Source: Endomychus coccineus (taxonomy: Eukaryota > Arthropoda > Insecta > Coleoptera > Endomychidae). From it: a stretch of DNA of 64,000 nucleotides. Below, piece after piece: positions 45,116 through 58,682 of this stretch. A model generated the notes under the pieces. It had not been told where the DNA came from. It did not search any database and saw only the letters and a list, made by a program, of their open reading frames with translations. Position 1 is the first letter of the stretch, and every line of letters begins with the position of its first letter. The translations under genes and the position numbers were made by a program. Location: NCBI GenBank assembly GCA_958510875.1, contig OY294069.1, positions 160,331,111 to 160,395,110 on the forward strand, read 5' to 3'.

Positions 45116-46400
45116 AATGGCATGTTTCACGCTTGCAAACCGTAGTCATCGCCTTCGGCTCGGACTACAAACACATTGTTTTATTATATTTTTATAAATT
45201 TTGTGAATTTTTCTACACTTTAGTGTTTATTTGTAATAAGTTGTACATATTAAATTTTGAAATTGTTTTATTATTTTTCAAAAAGGAATTTTATTTCTTG
45301 TTAATTTATGAATAATATGCAATAAAAAGTTTATATTTATTTATATACTTATATAGCTCGTTATTTTGCTTTCGCCCACCCTACGAAAAATGTTGGGAGC
45401 GCCTAATATGAAACGATTCCAAAGAATAAGTACAGACTACAGTATAAAAAAAGAAACTTCGGGCGGCTCATCTTTCGCCCTTGTTTCAATTGCCTTCAAA
45501 GTGCTTGTCCCTTTAAACTGAACAAATCAATTAAATCAGCCACAGAAGTAAACTAACCTACCCTAATGGCTTTCGCCCAATATAATAGTTTAGCAAAAGC
45601 GTATCATACTTTTAAAGTTTTATATTGTTTATAGTACAAGTTCATGGAATTGTAAATTTAAAAAATATGTAGTTGTGTTTTTCTGCCGTCGATATCAATG
45701 TATAAACTCGTAATGAAATAAGGTGAGAAACCTAAAATTCCTAACCTGCCAATACAGCATAATACACGATAACAATTAACAAATTTAGCTCCACAAATAA
45801 TGGGAATCAGGATTAGGATGGGTAATTAATTGAGAATATTGACATATTTATTAAATAAAATACTCCCAATTTATTTCTTGTCTTCTTTATTATAATTAAA
45901 AATAATTTCTCATATTCTAAATATCATGAGATACCAATTTGCAGTTGACATTTAAATTCAAGTCTAAAATTTATTAGTTGCGAATTTTTGAAATCAATTT
46001 AAAATTGTCTCATCTATTGCTTTGCATTTTTTTTGCCAATACCAATTTCATTTCATTTGGGCCTATCTCAATTCTAACATTAAAGATTAATCAACTGCAT
46101 CAAAACATAGATCCTTACTTTTCCTATTCAATTTACTGACGTTGATCAACTTCCAGTAATTATCTATGACACAATTTAACATTGCATTTCTAAGGGCAAG
46201 TATTAAATGTTGCATCATTTCTAATGTATGGCGTAGGAGGAATATAGGTAGCTAACTGAAATATTATTGCTTGACTGCCTCAAATTCTGGGCGAAAGCGT
46301 TGATCCTTCCGAATAAATCGAATAGTTTGAGCGACCAAACACCAACATTGAACAATCTATGTCAATGCCCAAAACGAAAGAAAAATAAGCAAAAACAATA
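45116..46400. other. intergenic AT-rich sequence
   Basis: No recognised feature. Several CTTTCGCCC motifs occur (45370, 45470, 45580) without an evident structure. Confidence 0.35.
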
Positions 46401-46406
46401 AAAATA

Positions 46407-46412
46407 TTTATT
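46407..46412 (-). terminator. ACBP polyadenylation signal (AATAAA)
   Basis: AATAAA on the minus strand, 74 bp after the ACBP stop codon. Confidence 0.5.
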
Positions 46413-46485
46413 CAGACTGTTGTATAAAAGTGAGTTTAAATAGCGAAAAAAATCAAAACATTTGGTATGCATTTTATGAGCAGCA

Positions 46486-47569
46486 TCAATTTACTCCTAA
46501 AGTTGAAATGAGGGAATCCACTTTCGTCACGTATTGTTCTTTGGCAGAATCTTGACTTAATCCTTTTTTGGATGTCCATGAGTCCCATTTGGCCTTTCCT
46601 TTGGGGTCCAATAATCCTGGACGATCTATGAAATTAGAAGATATAATTGGTGGATACTATATTCTTAAATAATATGATTCTAAATTATCTTCAATTGTCA
46701 ACATTTGCAACAGGGTTAATTAAAACAAATATAAATGCTATATTAATAGCTATGCTTACCTGATGTGTTATCTCCAACTGTGCCTTGTTTAAATAGACCA
46801 TATATTTCCAGTAAATCATCATTGCTTGGTTTTGATTTCAGATTCTTAACATCTTCAGCGGCTTTGGTGAATTTCTAAAATAATGATGAAACACAATAAA
46901 CCAATAGATTTCTGGGAATGTTTTGACTTGATAATCTTTTTCAATATTCAGTCTCTTTTAAAGGTTGAAGTTTGAATCTAAGACTCGTCAACTCTGCGTA
47001 TGAGCCAACTTTTCAATAAAATATTACGTCACAAGACATATGTGTTGAAATTCAAATAGTTAATCATATTGTAGTAACATAGTTTGGTCCTTCGAGCTGA
47101 TTTGCAAGCTCACTTAGTAGCGAGTCAGAAATGCTCTACTTTCACGACCATAGATATAATAATATTGCACCTAACCACACAAAAATGTAATTAGTAATAT
47201 TATACGGTTTGGAATATTACACAGAGAAGTAATTTGAATAACTAATTAATTTTAACAATACAATACAATGCTATATTTGAAAAAATATTATAATCTTTTT
47301 CATTTGATTAGAATTGGGTAAAACTAATGGGTATTTATTGATTCTCCCAGCAAAAAGTAAACGGGGTATCAAATGTACGTATTTAATAGCAATAATGAAT
47401 CACATGAAATCACTGAACAAATGTAATGATCCGTAAATAGACTCAATGTTAGCGCCCTTGACCATTATCATAATAAAACGAACTTTGAATACACTATTTC
47501 ATGTGACGTAAAGAACCTGTTGTAAATATTATCTATAAAAAAACCACTTACCGCTTCCAGAGACATATT
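46486..47569 (-). CDS. acyl-CoA-binding protein (ACBP/DBI), 3 coding exons
   Basis: The coding parts are 47566-47552 (only MSLEA), 46874-46760 and 46625-46486: 270 nt, 89 aa, the normal size. GT-AG introns, phases match. It has the family signatures [20 protein letters not shown] and GKAKWDSW, with the four-helix ACBP fold expected from residues 3-86. ACBP binds long-chain acyl-CoA esters in the cytosol, buffering them for lipid synthesis and beta-oxidation. The first coding exon begins with an acceptor (GTTTCAG at 47570-47576) three bases before ATG, so a non-coding 5' exon exists upstream; a candidate is at 49502-49700. Confidence 0.96.
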
Positions 47570-49501
47570 CTGAAACAAATAGAATACAATTGTTTAGTTA
47601 CACTAAATAAATGATATTAGCAAATAAGAATACTGTTTTATCGATTTGACTTTTGTTTGTTTTGTGCTTATTTTGAAGCGTTAAAATATTTGACCATACG
47701 TTTTAATTTGCATCATTAATTCCATATTTAATTATTAGGAAAATACTGAATAAACTAACAAGTATCTCATTACTTTGATCAATAACCTACATCCATTAAA
47801 TACTTTATAGTAACCTATCATATATTCTCTCATTTCGAGCTCGAATGATTTTTTCTGAGGTTAACAATTTTTTGTGATTAAAAATTATTATTACAGGAGG
47901 TAATTAGGATTTTTCGGTTTAACGGTATTTACTTATATTATCGTCAGGTCATTAACTGGAAATAATTCACAGTTGCAAGCTATTAACAGCAAACATTCGT
48001 TAATTAAAATTTCCGGTGCATTAATTTAATTTTACTGATTCGCTCAAGATGGCAACATTCACTAGTTAGAAATATTATAGCTATTTGATAGCACAAGGAA
48101 TATGTTTTGTGTTCAATCAAAATATGGTGAATTTTCCGCCAAATTATCAGTGATTCAAGTAAATTCCTCGCTAAATCCTATGTTGAAATTGTTTTTTTTA
48201 ATAGTAGATCTTTCAAAAAATTATTGTCCATGAATTGCAATTATGATCATTTTTCTATGCCATAATAGGTATACTTTTTCGTCAATACCTAAATATTATA
48301 TTTTGAGATGTAGTGGAATGAAGGCATAAAGATCAAAAATATCCAATATTACAATTATTTTATTATATATGAATTTAGATTCGAAACGGACGTTTCTATC
48401 ATTGACTTGACCTCAACCTTCAACCGTGATAGTAATTAGATATCTAAATGCAGGTTCGTTACAAACAGAAGGACAATAATACTTGATGGATGTGATTGTG
48501 TAATGTTACATAAATTATAATATTTAATAGCCAGCAGTTATTAGTAGCATGAGATGGAGTACAAGATGTTAGTACCTAGGTATATTCTAGCTTGTGGTAT
48601 GAGTTTAGGAATATTTAACCTTGATTCCGAATAAATCGACGTAGAACCTAGGAGACCCGAAAACCAATCTGGTATTCAAATGTGAACTTCAGACTTCAGG
48701 TAAAAAGATGTAAAATAGGAATGACTTCTCTATTTGAAAAACGCATTTGGTAAGTTGAATATAACATAGAACATAGCTCATAGAATATTAACTTTAACCA
48801 GGTAAGTCCTTCGAGTATAAAGTAAATAATTATCGATCTTATTAATTAACATGACAAGCCCAGGTAACATGGCCCATTCCATGGAATTGAAACCCAATGG
48901 TATACTCTTCATCGATTTATTTCTGTATGGAATTTATAAACCAACTTTCAATAGGTATCCCACCATCGGAAGTTGATTATAGAAATGCTAATTGCTAAGG
49001 CGGCATTATCCACCAGTTCTAATTTCTATTCAATTCACTGGAACAATGCAGTAAAACTCGTGTTCACAGTTCGATATAGTGCGTAGACTTTTTAACACTT
49101 AACAAAGTTGAATTCGAGATTGAATTAATGGACAAAAAAGAATATAAGAAACCATTGGGAAGTTACCTTTCTGATTCAAACCGGCGTGTACCGCTATTTC
49201 GAAGCACATCTATATAATAAACACAGTGATAATAATATACCTAATTAAATAAAAATATTTAGCTAGAATAATAGTCTTGGCTTCTGATAATGTTCAAAAT
49301 CCACGACATTAATGAGCAATTTCATAGTGTGAAATAACTAAAACTGAAAAATTGGAATAACCGATATAATGAAAATGTCAAAATAAAATGAAAGCGGTCG
49401 GTTTGTAATTTTGTCAGAATCTGAATGGAAATTTCGAAAAACACATAACCTTAATTTGATATAATTCGTAACATATCGTTTAATTAAATAAATACACTTA
49501 C
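47570..49501. other. probable ACBP first intron
   Basis: Sequence between the first ACBP coding exon and the candidate 5' exon. AT-rich; no internal gene or repeat recognised. Confidence 0.35.
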
Positions 49502-49700
49502 AGTAATTTGATTTTGAAAATGAGGACTGTAGAACGGCACGATCGAAGATCAGAAACAGTTTGCTTCAATTCAACTTTCTCAACTAATTTATTACAATTT
49601 GCGGCAATCCAGTTTTGTCGTTCCGATTACGGTCATTCTGGTGTGGAGTGGGGTTCGGCATCACTCGACAGTACAGGTCCGTACTCGGCCATTCGTGTTT
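49502..49700 (-). other. candidate 5' non-coding exon of ACBP
   Basis: On the minus strand a good donor (ACT/GTAAGTG) lies at 49502/49501. The ~200 bp upstream of it are less AT-rich than neighbours and contain no long frame, as expected of a 5' UTR exon. The upstream boundary is approximate. The link to ACBP is inferred from orientation, the acceptor next to its ATG and the lack of another gene between. Confidence 0.35.
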
Positions 49701-49714
49701 TTTATTCCATTTAG

Positions 49715-52700
49715 GGAATGAATCAGTTACTATTTCTTACTGGCATTTTGAAATAGTTACGTACCAATTACTTGAGGACAGTTTCCACTGATTATTAACA
49801 ATTAGGTATAATTTTTCGTTTTTGTTCAGATAATTCATAAATAGCGAATGAAAATATGAGTAATGGTCTTCGAAACGAATATTTTTCACCAGGCTTAATC
49901 CGGTTATTCTCTTGGCTAGTCTAGACATGAATATTTTTTTATTATTCTCACTAACTGAACCAGGTACAGAATATTTTTTTAATTTATTTAATTTGGACAT
50001 AACACTGTAATTCATGCAATATTTATCAATATTTTCTAATTGAAGTATATTTTCATGAATATATAAATGGTCCTACATATTTTTGGTAATTAATCTATAG
50101 GTTTCGATCAAAATTAGAGTTCCTTGCTTATACCAATAATTAAGCAACTAATTTAGTATATGATTGCATATATTCAATAATTCTTTCCACTTATTTTAAT
50201 GAGATGGGTATTTACGCTTTTCGCATTAAAGTTTTCGGTGCTGCAGCTGGGTCTGGGTAAGAAAACGAAATATAGGTTTAACTGATTACATTCTATGCTT
50301 AGAGATTGAAACAATTCGTGCCACAAAAATGACAAAGATCCTTTCATAAGAAAAATAGTAGATAATTGTATAATTAATATGGTATATTCTACTTTTGAAA
50401 TATTCTGAAGGTGATGATTCAATAAAAGTGAATTGCATTCTTGTACGGATACCATATCTTTCCTGAGTAGGTAATGAATCACGTCCATAATTGTTCAAAT
50501 GTAGTGAATAATGGAAGATTTTAGAGTGATGAGTAGCATGATGTAGGTACATAATAATTCAATATTATTAGGTTTGCTGGATCTATAACCTACTGTGGCT
50601 GGTATTTGTAATAATATTGAAAGAAAAGAGCATTTTAATTTGATATTATTAATAAGCTTTATTTAGATGGAATGGTCAGCATGTAGTTGAAGCATATTCC
50701 AATAGAATCAAAAAACAATAGTGAAATATTGAAATACCAATAGGAAAAAATTAACGAACCATGCTTGAAATCGATAATTATTATCAGTTTATTTTAACCG
50801 TGAAATCATTTCCATATTTTTTTGTGAATCATTGATTCTAAATATAGTCTAATTGGTGTTAATGATAAACATGAATCTCAATCAGTTTTTGAAGTAATTA
50901 CTCGATTGGTACACATTAATTGAGCTTCAATAGCAGAAGATTACTTTTTTAAATCACATAAGTCGAAGAGCAGAAAATGGTAAATTACGAAAAAAATGTG
51001 TCCTTCCTTATTTGTTGATTATGACAGAGTTAGTTATTTTCCACAAGACACTTTCCGAATCTTGATGTTTAGCATTTTTACTGACATTTTTTTTCCAGTA
51101 AATGGATTTCTATGAAATTTGGTAAGTGGAATTCTGAAGGGTTCAGGATAGTAGGTGTTACAAATCAGCCTCATAATTTTTTTGGGAAAATGCACCCTTT
51201 TCAAGCTATTGCTATTGCGAAAATAGTGGAGGTTGGAAACCTAAATCAATAGGCAAATACCCAAAAATCGTATTTTAAAGTGAGTGTCAAAAAATACATA
51301 TCTATTTTCCAAAATTTCCCCAAAAAAATGTAAAACTGTTAAGGTTGAAAGGGGGTACAAAAGGAAGGGTAAATGCTGGACATCTGAAAATGCCTGTGGC
51401 ATCTAGTTTAATACCAAATAAACATGTTTCGTTAGAAAATTAAGAAAAAAACGTGTCCGCGCTGCCTGTAGTACGGTAAATCGGGATTAAGGGTTGAAAT
51501 CTTCCAAATCAAAATATATTGTTCCGAGTTTGATGAAATTCACAACTAAGGAAAAGTCCAAACAGTTGATCCAACATGGCAGCTTGATAAAATTAGAAAA
51601 TTCGACTGCGCCCAAACTATGTCAAATAGGAAAAACTATGGATTCTTGCCCTCAAAATTAACACCCTTCGAAATACACCCCTTTAAAAATCAATTTGAAT
51701 TGACAACTAACAAACTACAGTCATTAAAAATTTTTATTGGGCACTTTGAAGTAGGGTTCTCACCCCTGATTTTCAACAGGGGTGTAACTCGAAGGAGATG
51801 CATTAAAAAAAAAAATTTAATATATATTATAATTTTATAACGAAATATGTTTTTTGGTATTAAGCTAGATGCTCCAGGTATTTCCAAAGGTCCTTTCGTA
51901 TCCTCCTAAAACTTAACTTGAGGGAAAGTCGGAAAATATTTATATTTGCAGATACTTTATAGAAACAAAAAATGTGTTGAGATACTACAGCAATTTACAA
52001 TTTAGCATTTCTTGGTCACTTAGAGAATGGAAAAATAAATTCTAGCCTGAAGATGAAGGTCAGGTTTTAATTATAACTGTGTTGAAGAACACTGGCTGAA
52101 GAATTAGATACAATAATTACTCCACGATGAACCTTTGAACAATGCTGTTACAATTATTTTATCAACTTAATAATATGAAAAACGTAATGTTTTGGTAATA
52201 CAAACATATAACATAAGGATTCATATTAAGATTGATATCATAATTGACACTCATTTGCATGAAATTAAATTGTTTCCACAACAATTATAATAAACTAATT
52301 TCATTAAAACTATATCATTGTTTATAGAAAGTATAATTCCATGCATATGTCTTATCTTATGTACAACTATAAGTATCCAATCGTCTTCATTTGCTAATTA
52401 ATCATATTTTCACACGCTTTTTTAATTTCGGTGCTCTCTTACCTTTTTTTTTGTTTGTGTAACGTAGGTATAATAGGTAATTTTTTTTACTGTCGAATAA
52501 TCGGTTTCTTATTATAATTTTGTAAATGCGAAAAATCCTTCTGCTAACTAACTATTCTCAAAATAAATGAATTAATTAACAAAAATTTATGATATATCTC
52601 ACAGAATTTAGTTTGAGAGAAGAATATTCATACTTCTAATGAATCCTCTGCTGTATCGGTTATGGCTTTGAAATGAATGGAAATACATTAGAAATGTATT

Positions 52701-54062
52701 TTTTATACATTTGGAGAGATTTCGAAAGCCAACTATTGCTTTTAGACATTTTAGAGTATGGTTGTTGGACTCTTCTACGGTTTGATGTACCATCTAGGAT
52801 CAAAAATTAAATCTGCAGACAGTGCAGTCGCAGCACCATACGTATCCTGTGTTTGAGTATATCTCTAATAGAGATTCTCTATATCAGGGAGGAGAAGTAG
52901 GAAAAACGCCGTTCAATATGGCGTTGGTCGCGTTGAAAGCAATTTTGATTCACTCCAGACCTAGAATGTCTCTATAATACAAGACTTCTCACTCCAGACC
53001 ACTATCTATAGTCTATACTAATCAGTTACTTAAGTTGTGTACAACGTGTAGGGGAGTATTCAAATTTGGTCCAGTTTGGCCTTCTTTTTTCTCTATTCTT
53101 TTAGGTACACCAATCATTTGATTATTTCGTACATTGAGATCCTTTCACTCCCTATTATTAGACATCAGCAAACTTATTTTCTATATTATAGACAAATTTA
53201 AGTCAATTATAGTTTGAATACGCCATTTTTGAATATTTAATCTACGTTACTAATACTATTTTTTAATTATTCTTCTGTTTTAAATTGTTCTCTGACAATA
53301 ACTAATGAAATGGTAAGCTTCTTTAATTTTATGTAGGTATATTGCTTATAATACTCGCCACGATTTGGTAGAAATTTGAACCTCTGAATGAGCAATGAGC
53401 AATAGCAAGATATCGATTTCATCCAATTAAATTACTACTTATCTCGGAACATATTTATGTAATCCGTTCTAAGATAGTTTAATTGGATAATATCGAATTG
53501 AGATCTTTTTAATCAGTCTGTTTAAGAGATGCTATCTATATCGAATTAAGTTGGTACAGGATGTCATTATATTGGCAGGTCGGTTTCTAGCGTTATATTT
53601 AAGAGCTAATTACACTTCTTTTTTCCAATTGTAAATCTCATGTGCCCATAACATGTACATTATGAGAAATATAAGGTGATAGTACTTAATCCTTGCTTTT
53701 CAAGAATTGTTTACAAATTGCTACTACTGAGTACTGAGTGCTACTATCTTTGAACATAAAAAACATTCAATTTCACTTAAATACTATTCTTGTTGTAGAG
53801 ATTTAGACTTAGAGATGTAAACGACAGAATAGACTTTTTTCATTCAAACGTAATATCAATTTTGAGATACAGTACTTAATATAAATGAACAGTGATCAAT
53901 CGCTCACAGACTTCCCTTAATTTTGTTATCGATATTCGGACACTTTTGCGAATCAAATGTATCATTGTAGGTATAGAAAATATATTGGAAATGATTTAGA
54001 AACCTGTAATGAAATACGTTACGATATATTCTATGATCTATGTTACATTGAAATTTTAGTCA
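49715..54062. other. 4.3-kb gene-poor AT-rich region
   Basis: No gene recognised on either strand. Open frames at 49737-50015, 50174-50552 and 51619-51887 have no motif and low complexity. Short repeats such as CACTCCAGACC (twice, near 52960 and 53000) were noted. Confidence 0.35.
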
Positions 54063-54070
54063 GTCTACAT

Positions 54071-54099
54071 CAACGAATTCGGATATACCGAATTCGTTG
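54071..54099. mobile_element. 29-bp palindromic micro-element with 8-bp TSD
   Basis: CAACGAATTCGG and its exact reverse complement are separated by ATATA. The flanks are identical 8-mers, GTCTACAT (54063-54070 and 54100-54107). The ends match the element at 15659 (CAACGAA.TCGGATAT), with a different target site, so the two are independent insertions of one family. Confidence 0.75.
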
Positions 54100-54107
54100 G
54101 TCTACAT

Positions 54108-54599
54108 CATAATGTATTTTAATACTGACAACTGTTGCAAGGTTGTCTTTCGAATTATTCATACTACAATAATAAACTGAGACCTGCTGTCACATGAACT
54201 ATCAAAGTTTGTCACAGAGCGAACAACGCATAAAATAGACTGTGGCTTCACATCGATGACGTCACTTGAATTTTCAAATGAGAATTTTGGACATATACCT
54301 ATGCAAGTTGAATGTATACCAGAAAATCACGGTTTTCATCATGGTTAAATGAAATACTATAATTTCAGTTGAAAAACTGTAGATGGATATTAAAAATACC
54401 ATTATAAACGGGGCTACCGCGCCCAAAAACAATGCAGTTCCTATTTTCAACACTGAAGTGATCTGCAAAATTTCAAATCCGTACGATCAATATGAACGGC
54501 GCAATCTTCTCTACAGTGGGCTTGTATAGTATTTTATTGCGTTTGGGATATTTGCACACTTCGACCTAATAGATCTACTGTGTCCTCTTTTGGTGCAGC
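54108..54599. other. intergenic sequence
   Basis: No recognised gene or repeat before the LINE relic. Confidence 0.35.
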
Positions 54600-56330
54600 G
54601 CCGTTCAGGATATCTCAGCGGCTTTATCAGTTCCTCTAACCTCTAACCCTGTAGCTTTAAGGAAGTTCGGGTTGTCGGATGGCTTCATGCTAGGTAAATT
54701 TCCTTCTTCTATTTGGTAAGGTCAAAGGTGTCGTGTCCTTGGGTTAGGCAAGGTAGTGCATTCTGCGAGGATGTGGATAGAGGTTTGTGCTTCTCTTTGC
54801 AGAACCTGCACTCTTCTTCTTGCACTAATCCGAATCTCCTAAGATCTTCTTGCAACCGGCAGTGTCTGTTAGGTTTCCCAATAGTATTTTGAGTTATTTA
54901 TTTTCATGTTGATGCACTCGTCAAATCTCTTCTGTTTACAATTTCCCAGAAGTATCTTTGTCCGCCTCAATCCATATAGTCCTATCCAATGATGGGGTCT
55001 TTTGTTGTCTTCTTCCAGTATTTTGCTGGCGCGTATCCCGCAAAAGGTTTCGTCTGCTTTTTCATTATCTTCCAGTCCTGTGTGTGCCAGAATACGTAGG
55101 AGGGTAGCTGCGTTGTTCTTACTTAGTTCGTTTAGTTTCTCTAACTATTCCCAAACCTTCTTGGAGCTGATTTTGTGTTATGATCTGTTTGGCTATCCGA
55201 CACCTACAGAAGTCTCTTTCTATATTGAATTGGACACATTTTCCTATAGCGTGAATTTCCTATTGAAAAATGCTCGGGGGATTGGCCTAAGCTTTCAGAG
55301 TATTCGGTTCCAGGCCCATATACTCATATTCCAGTTCCTTCTATTGTTTTAGAGACATCAGTGTACCATTTAATAACCTTTTTACTGAGCTTTGGGAAAT
55401 TGTTATTGTCCTATTCGTTTTTGCGACTCAACTTCGTGCTAAATTCTTTCATGAAGCTAAGTATATTTTTTGTCCATCTTATCTTTGAACATATCCCAAG
55501 TTTGCACCAGAGCACTGCCCCATATGTGATGGTTGATCTCACTATTGCCATGTACATCCATGCTATAGGGTTACATACCCACATTTCCCCCCCAAAGTTG
55601 TAGCACACCGTTGGGGATTTTTTTTCTTCTTCATGCTTGTTCCAGATGAGCTTTTATCTACTGTAATTCCCAGATATTTCATCTCTGGCTTCCATTCAAT
55701 AACATCCCCTTCCAATTTACTGTTTTGAGGTTAGAGTTCCTTTTCCGTGTAAAGGTTACTAAGGTGGTTTGGTGGGGTTGACGTCAAGTCCCATCGATTG
55801 GCGTCATTCTTTAGTGTATCCGAGGCCTCTTTGAACTATTTTGCAGAGGATGTTCTCGAACTTACCTCTTGCGAATATACGTCGTAGGCATAACTCTGAC
55901 AGAGAATGCCAAGTTCGGAGAGGAGTCGTTCTACGATTAGGCTTCATATGTATGGAGGTCACTCTACCTTGTGAGCATTGTCTAGTTGCGAAAATAGTTT
56001 CTTGTTCTATTTTTGGCTCTGCTATTCTGGTAAAAAGCAGTTTCAATATCGACCTGGTTGTCGTACTATCTACTCCTCTGTCTTCTACTGCTCTTTTGAC
56101 TTCTCCATGTGCTGTGTTGTTAAAATACCCTCCTATATCTAGGAAGGCACAAACTATCGTTTCTTTACTCTCCAAGACATCTTGAATCAGTTGCACAATG
56201 CGGTCTCCGTATATTTGCCCGATTGGTATAGATGCTGGCATGGGTGCAAGGACACTCGTTTCTAGATTTCTGATTTCTGAGCCGTTTTTAGGACAAGACC
56301 GATTGGTCGCAGGGATTTGGGATGCTTCAC
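54600..56330 (-). mobile_element. LOA/R1-like LINE relic with RT
   Basis: The minus strand carries the RT part of a LINE: VCAFLDIGGYFNNTAHGEVK (canonical FLDIEGAFDNT), AVEDRGVDSTTTRSILKLLF, then frame-broken pieces including GKFENILC, GLGYTKEW, VNPTKT, PYSMDVHGN and WGSALVQT. Many stops and frame changes are present; the YADD box is not readable in frame. It is related in type to the RNase H part at 23000-24240. The element's ends are approximate. Confidence 0.75.
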
Positions 56331-57905
56331 AGATATATTCGTGAAAAGCGGGAACAATTTTTTGGGCGATTTCAATACCTCCCTTTCACAATATACTACG
56401 CATAGTGAGGGAAGTAATAATTAGAGGTGCGGTCCTGGTAACATCATCACTATTTTACTTTTACTGCTTGCCTGCATTCCACTTACGAGAGAACTGTTTT
56501 TTTAGTTATACCGTTCGCATGGTCAATTATATGAGATAAGAGAAGCAAGTGAATTCTGAGAGGTGATTTCTTCGTTTAGCTCTGCGCCATATTCACTCGA
56601 GCCTGAAACATTCTCATAAAAATCAAACTATAAACCGGTAAAAAGGGGCAGTGGCGGGCTCGCTCGCAAGTGTTGTAGACGTAGCTGTATTTCAATTAGC
56701 AAAACCATTTCCGATACGTTCATTCTAATATTGTGGATATTAACATAGATGAATGTTTTGCATCACCCGCAATCTCGGGTAATAAATGATGTTTCAGTTT
56801 CAGTTCATTGAAAGATTCAAAGAAAAATCAATTAGTTATTTGTATTGGGCCACAACATTTTAAATGTTAAAAAATACAATCAGTAAAATGAATCAATTTC
56901 CATTAGATTAACGGAACTCTTGTAAAAAAAAAGTTACGCTTCTTTCAGTTTTTAATAAAGTTTTTTTTTCACCTCTAGTAAGTAATACAAGATTAAAGAC
57001 ACCACCTCATGTGGTTTTTGAGGTTAGGAATCTCTTCTTGAGGAATATTCTACCCTTCCTAGCAGCAACTACGGGCTGCTGGACCTGGAGAGTTCTGGGA
57101 GGAGTTCTTTGAATCAGTGTTGTCAGATGGTTTTCATACATTCGAGCCTATTTGGCCTAAGTGGCGATATTTTTTAAATTTTATCTCAAATTAAACAATA
57201 TTATTCCAGCAATTGGTCTGAATTAATTTTATCTTCATGAGAATTACTAATTTTGTCTAATTTACAATGATTCTAATCGGCGTAAGCATATGAAATCTGA
57301 TATGCCTCATCAAAAGAAGTGAATAAAATAACACATTAGAGTTTTGATTCCTCCTTTATGAAGAACATTTTTTCAATTAAACGTTTTATACATTCAAATA
57401 CGAAGTAGCATTGATGCTTAATCGGCAATCAGTAATTTGTATCGCCAAATCTTTTGGTTGGGTAGCTCAAATGGCGGAAAATAGCAGCAATCTGGCAACA
57501 CTGCTTCGAATACGAATTGTTCTAGATAGAATGTTCCAAGCATGTCCTATGGGATTCCTTTTCAAGGGACACAGCAGAGACGATTTCCAACCATTGATTT
57601 CCTCACTTTCAAGGTACTCATCCAAGGCTCTTTCACGGTGAGATAGTAATTATTACGGCGGGGCGATCGTACCTAACTTAAATTTGATAATTTAATTATT
57701 ATGTAAGTGTAACTATAAATACTATAATCTCGCATAACTGCATTTTAACGCAAATGATAAAACGAAATTCAAAGTTCTGTCAATTCCATTTCAAATTAAA
57801 GATTACATTTTCTGGGACTCGATGTCGTGAGAAAATAACATCACAGTTTGCAGTATGAAGTTTTGTACTTAGCTTCCCCCTAAATATGGAAATAGTATAT
57901 TCTAC
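56331..57905. other. intergenic sequence, possible lone hAT end
   Basis: No gene recognised. CAGTGGCGGGCTC at 56649 resembles the hAT terminal repeat at 812 (CAGTGGCGGCTC), but no matching right end was found. A plus-strand frame at 57411-57641 has no known motif. Confidence 0.35.
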
Positions 57906-58172
57906 AAGTGTGGAATATGAATTCCAAACGTGTTAGTAGACCATACTTTCCCTAACAAGCTTTTATTAATTAATAATAATAGATTTGTCTAACTTACTGT
58001 TCCGCAAACAGAGCAAACTGTCACTTGAAACGATGAATATAATAAACGCGAGGGGCGTGAATATCATATGTAACCATAGCAAGCGGAACAAAGGTCGTCA
58101 TATGAACGCTGTATTCAACGACAAGGCGTGTATCGAGATAATTAATTGCTTGAAGAAAGTAGCTAAGCCGTT
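57906..58172 (+). repeat. dispersed ~265-bp repeat, copy B, with open frame
   Basis: Inverted partner of 44873-45115. On the plus strand it is open as LSLETMNIINARGVNIICNH then NAVFNDKACIEIINCLKKVA. The better-kept frame suggests the source element coded for protein here, possibly a transposase; no family is recognised. Confidence 0.7.
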
Positions 58173-58682
58173 TTCGATGTATTTGTCTAAGCTATATTCA
58201 TGTAATTGTGACATGACAGTGGCATTTTCACTTTCATGAAATGACGTAATTTTTGTTTGATTTGTCTCGGGCTTCGCATTTAGAAAGTACATGCCCAAAA
58301 CGTTGTTATGGTGTGACACATAGTTGTAAATGGGATAATTACTTCTTTCAAAATCGATAAAAAAGTCAGTATTTAAAAAATCAAAAGTTGATGATGGTCC
58401 ATACAATAAGTACGTCGTATTAAAAAAAAATGATTCCATTTCTTAAACGAGAAAAAGTGCCGTCAATTTTTTATATCTTGAAACAACTGCATACAGTGAA
58501 AATGAAGAAATTACCATTCATTAATTTTTCAGCCGAACGAAACAAGGTCGTTGCCTTCATTATTATCCCAATTTTCTCCTATTGATCTCAAAGATGTAAG
58601 TCTTTTTTAGAATAATTTTCATATTCTCTGATAACTATTATCCTTCTCCATAGAATAATAATCATATAAATGCATCAAATAG
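58173..58682. other. intergenic sequence
   Basis: No recognised feature. A minus-strand frame (58439-58098) partly mirrors the repeat and is not called. Confidence 0.35.

Noticed and set aside
55002..55603. Long plus-strand open frames of 116 and 80 codons
   Set aside because: They are antisense shadows of the minus-strand LINE relic.
56649..56661. CAGTGGCGGGCTC resembling the hAT end at 812
   Set aside because: No inverted partner or target duplication was found; 13 bases alone are not enough.
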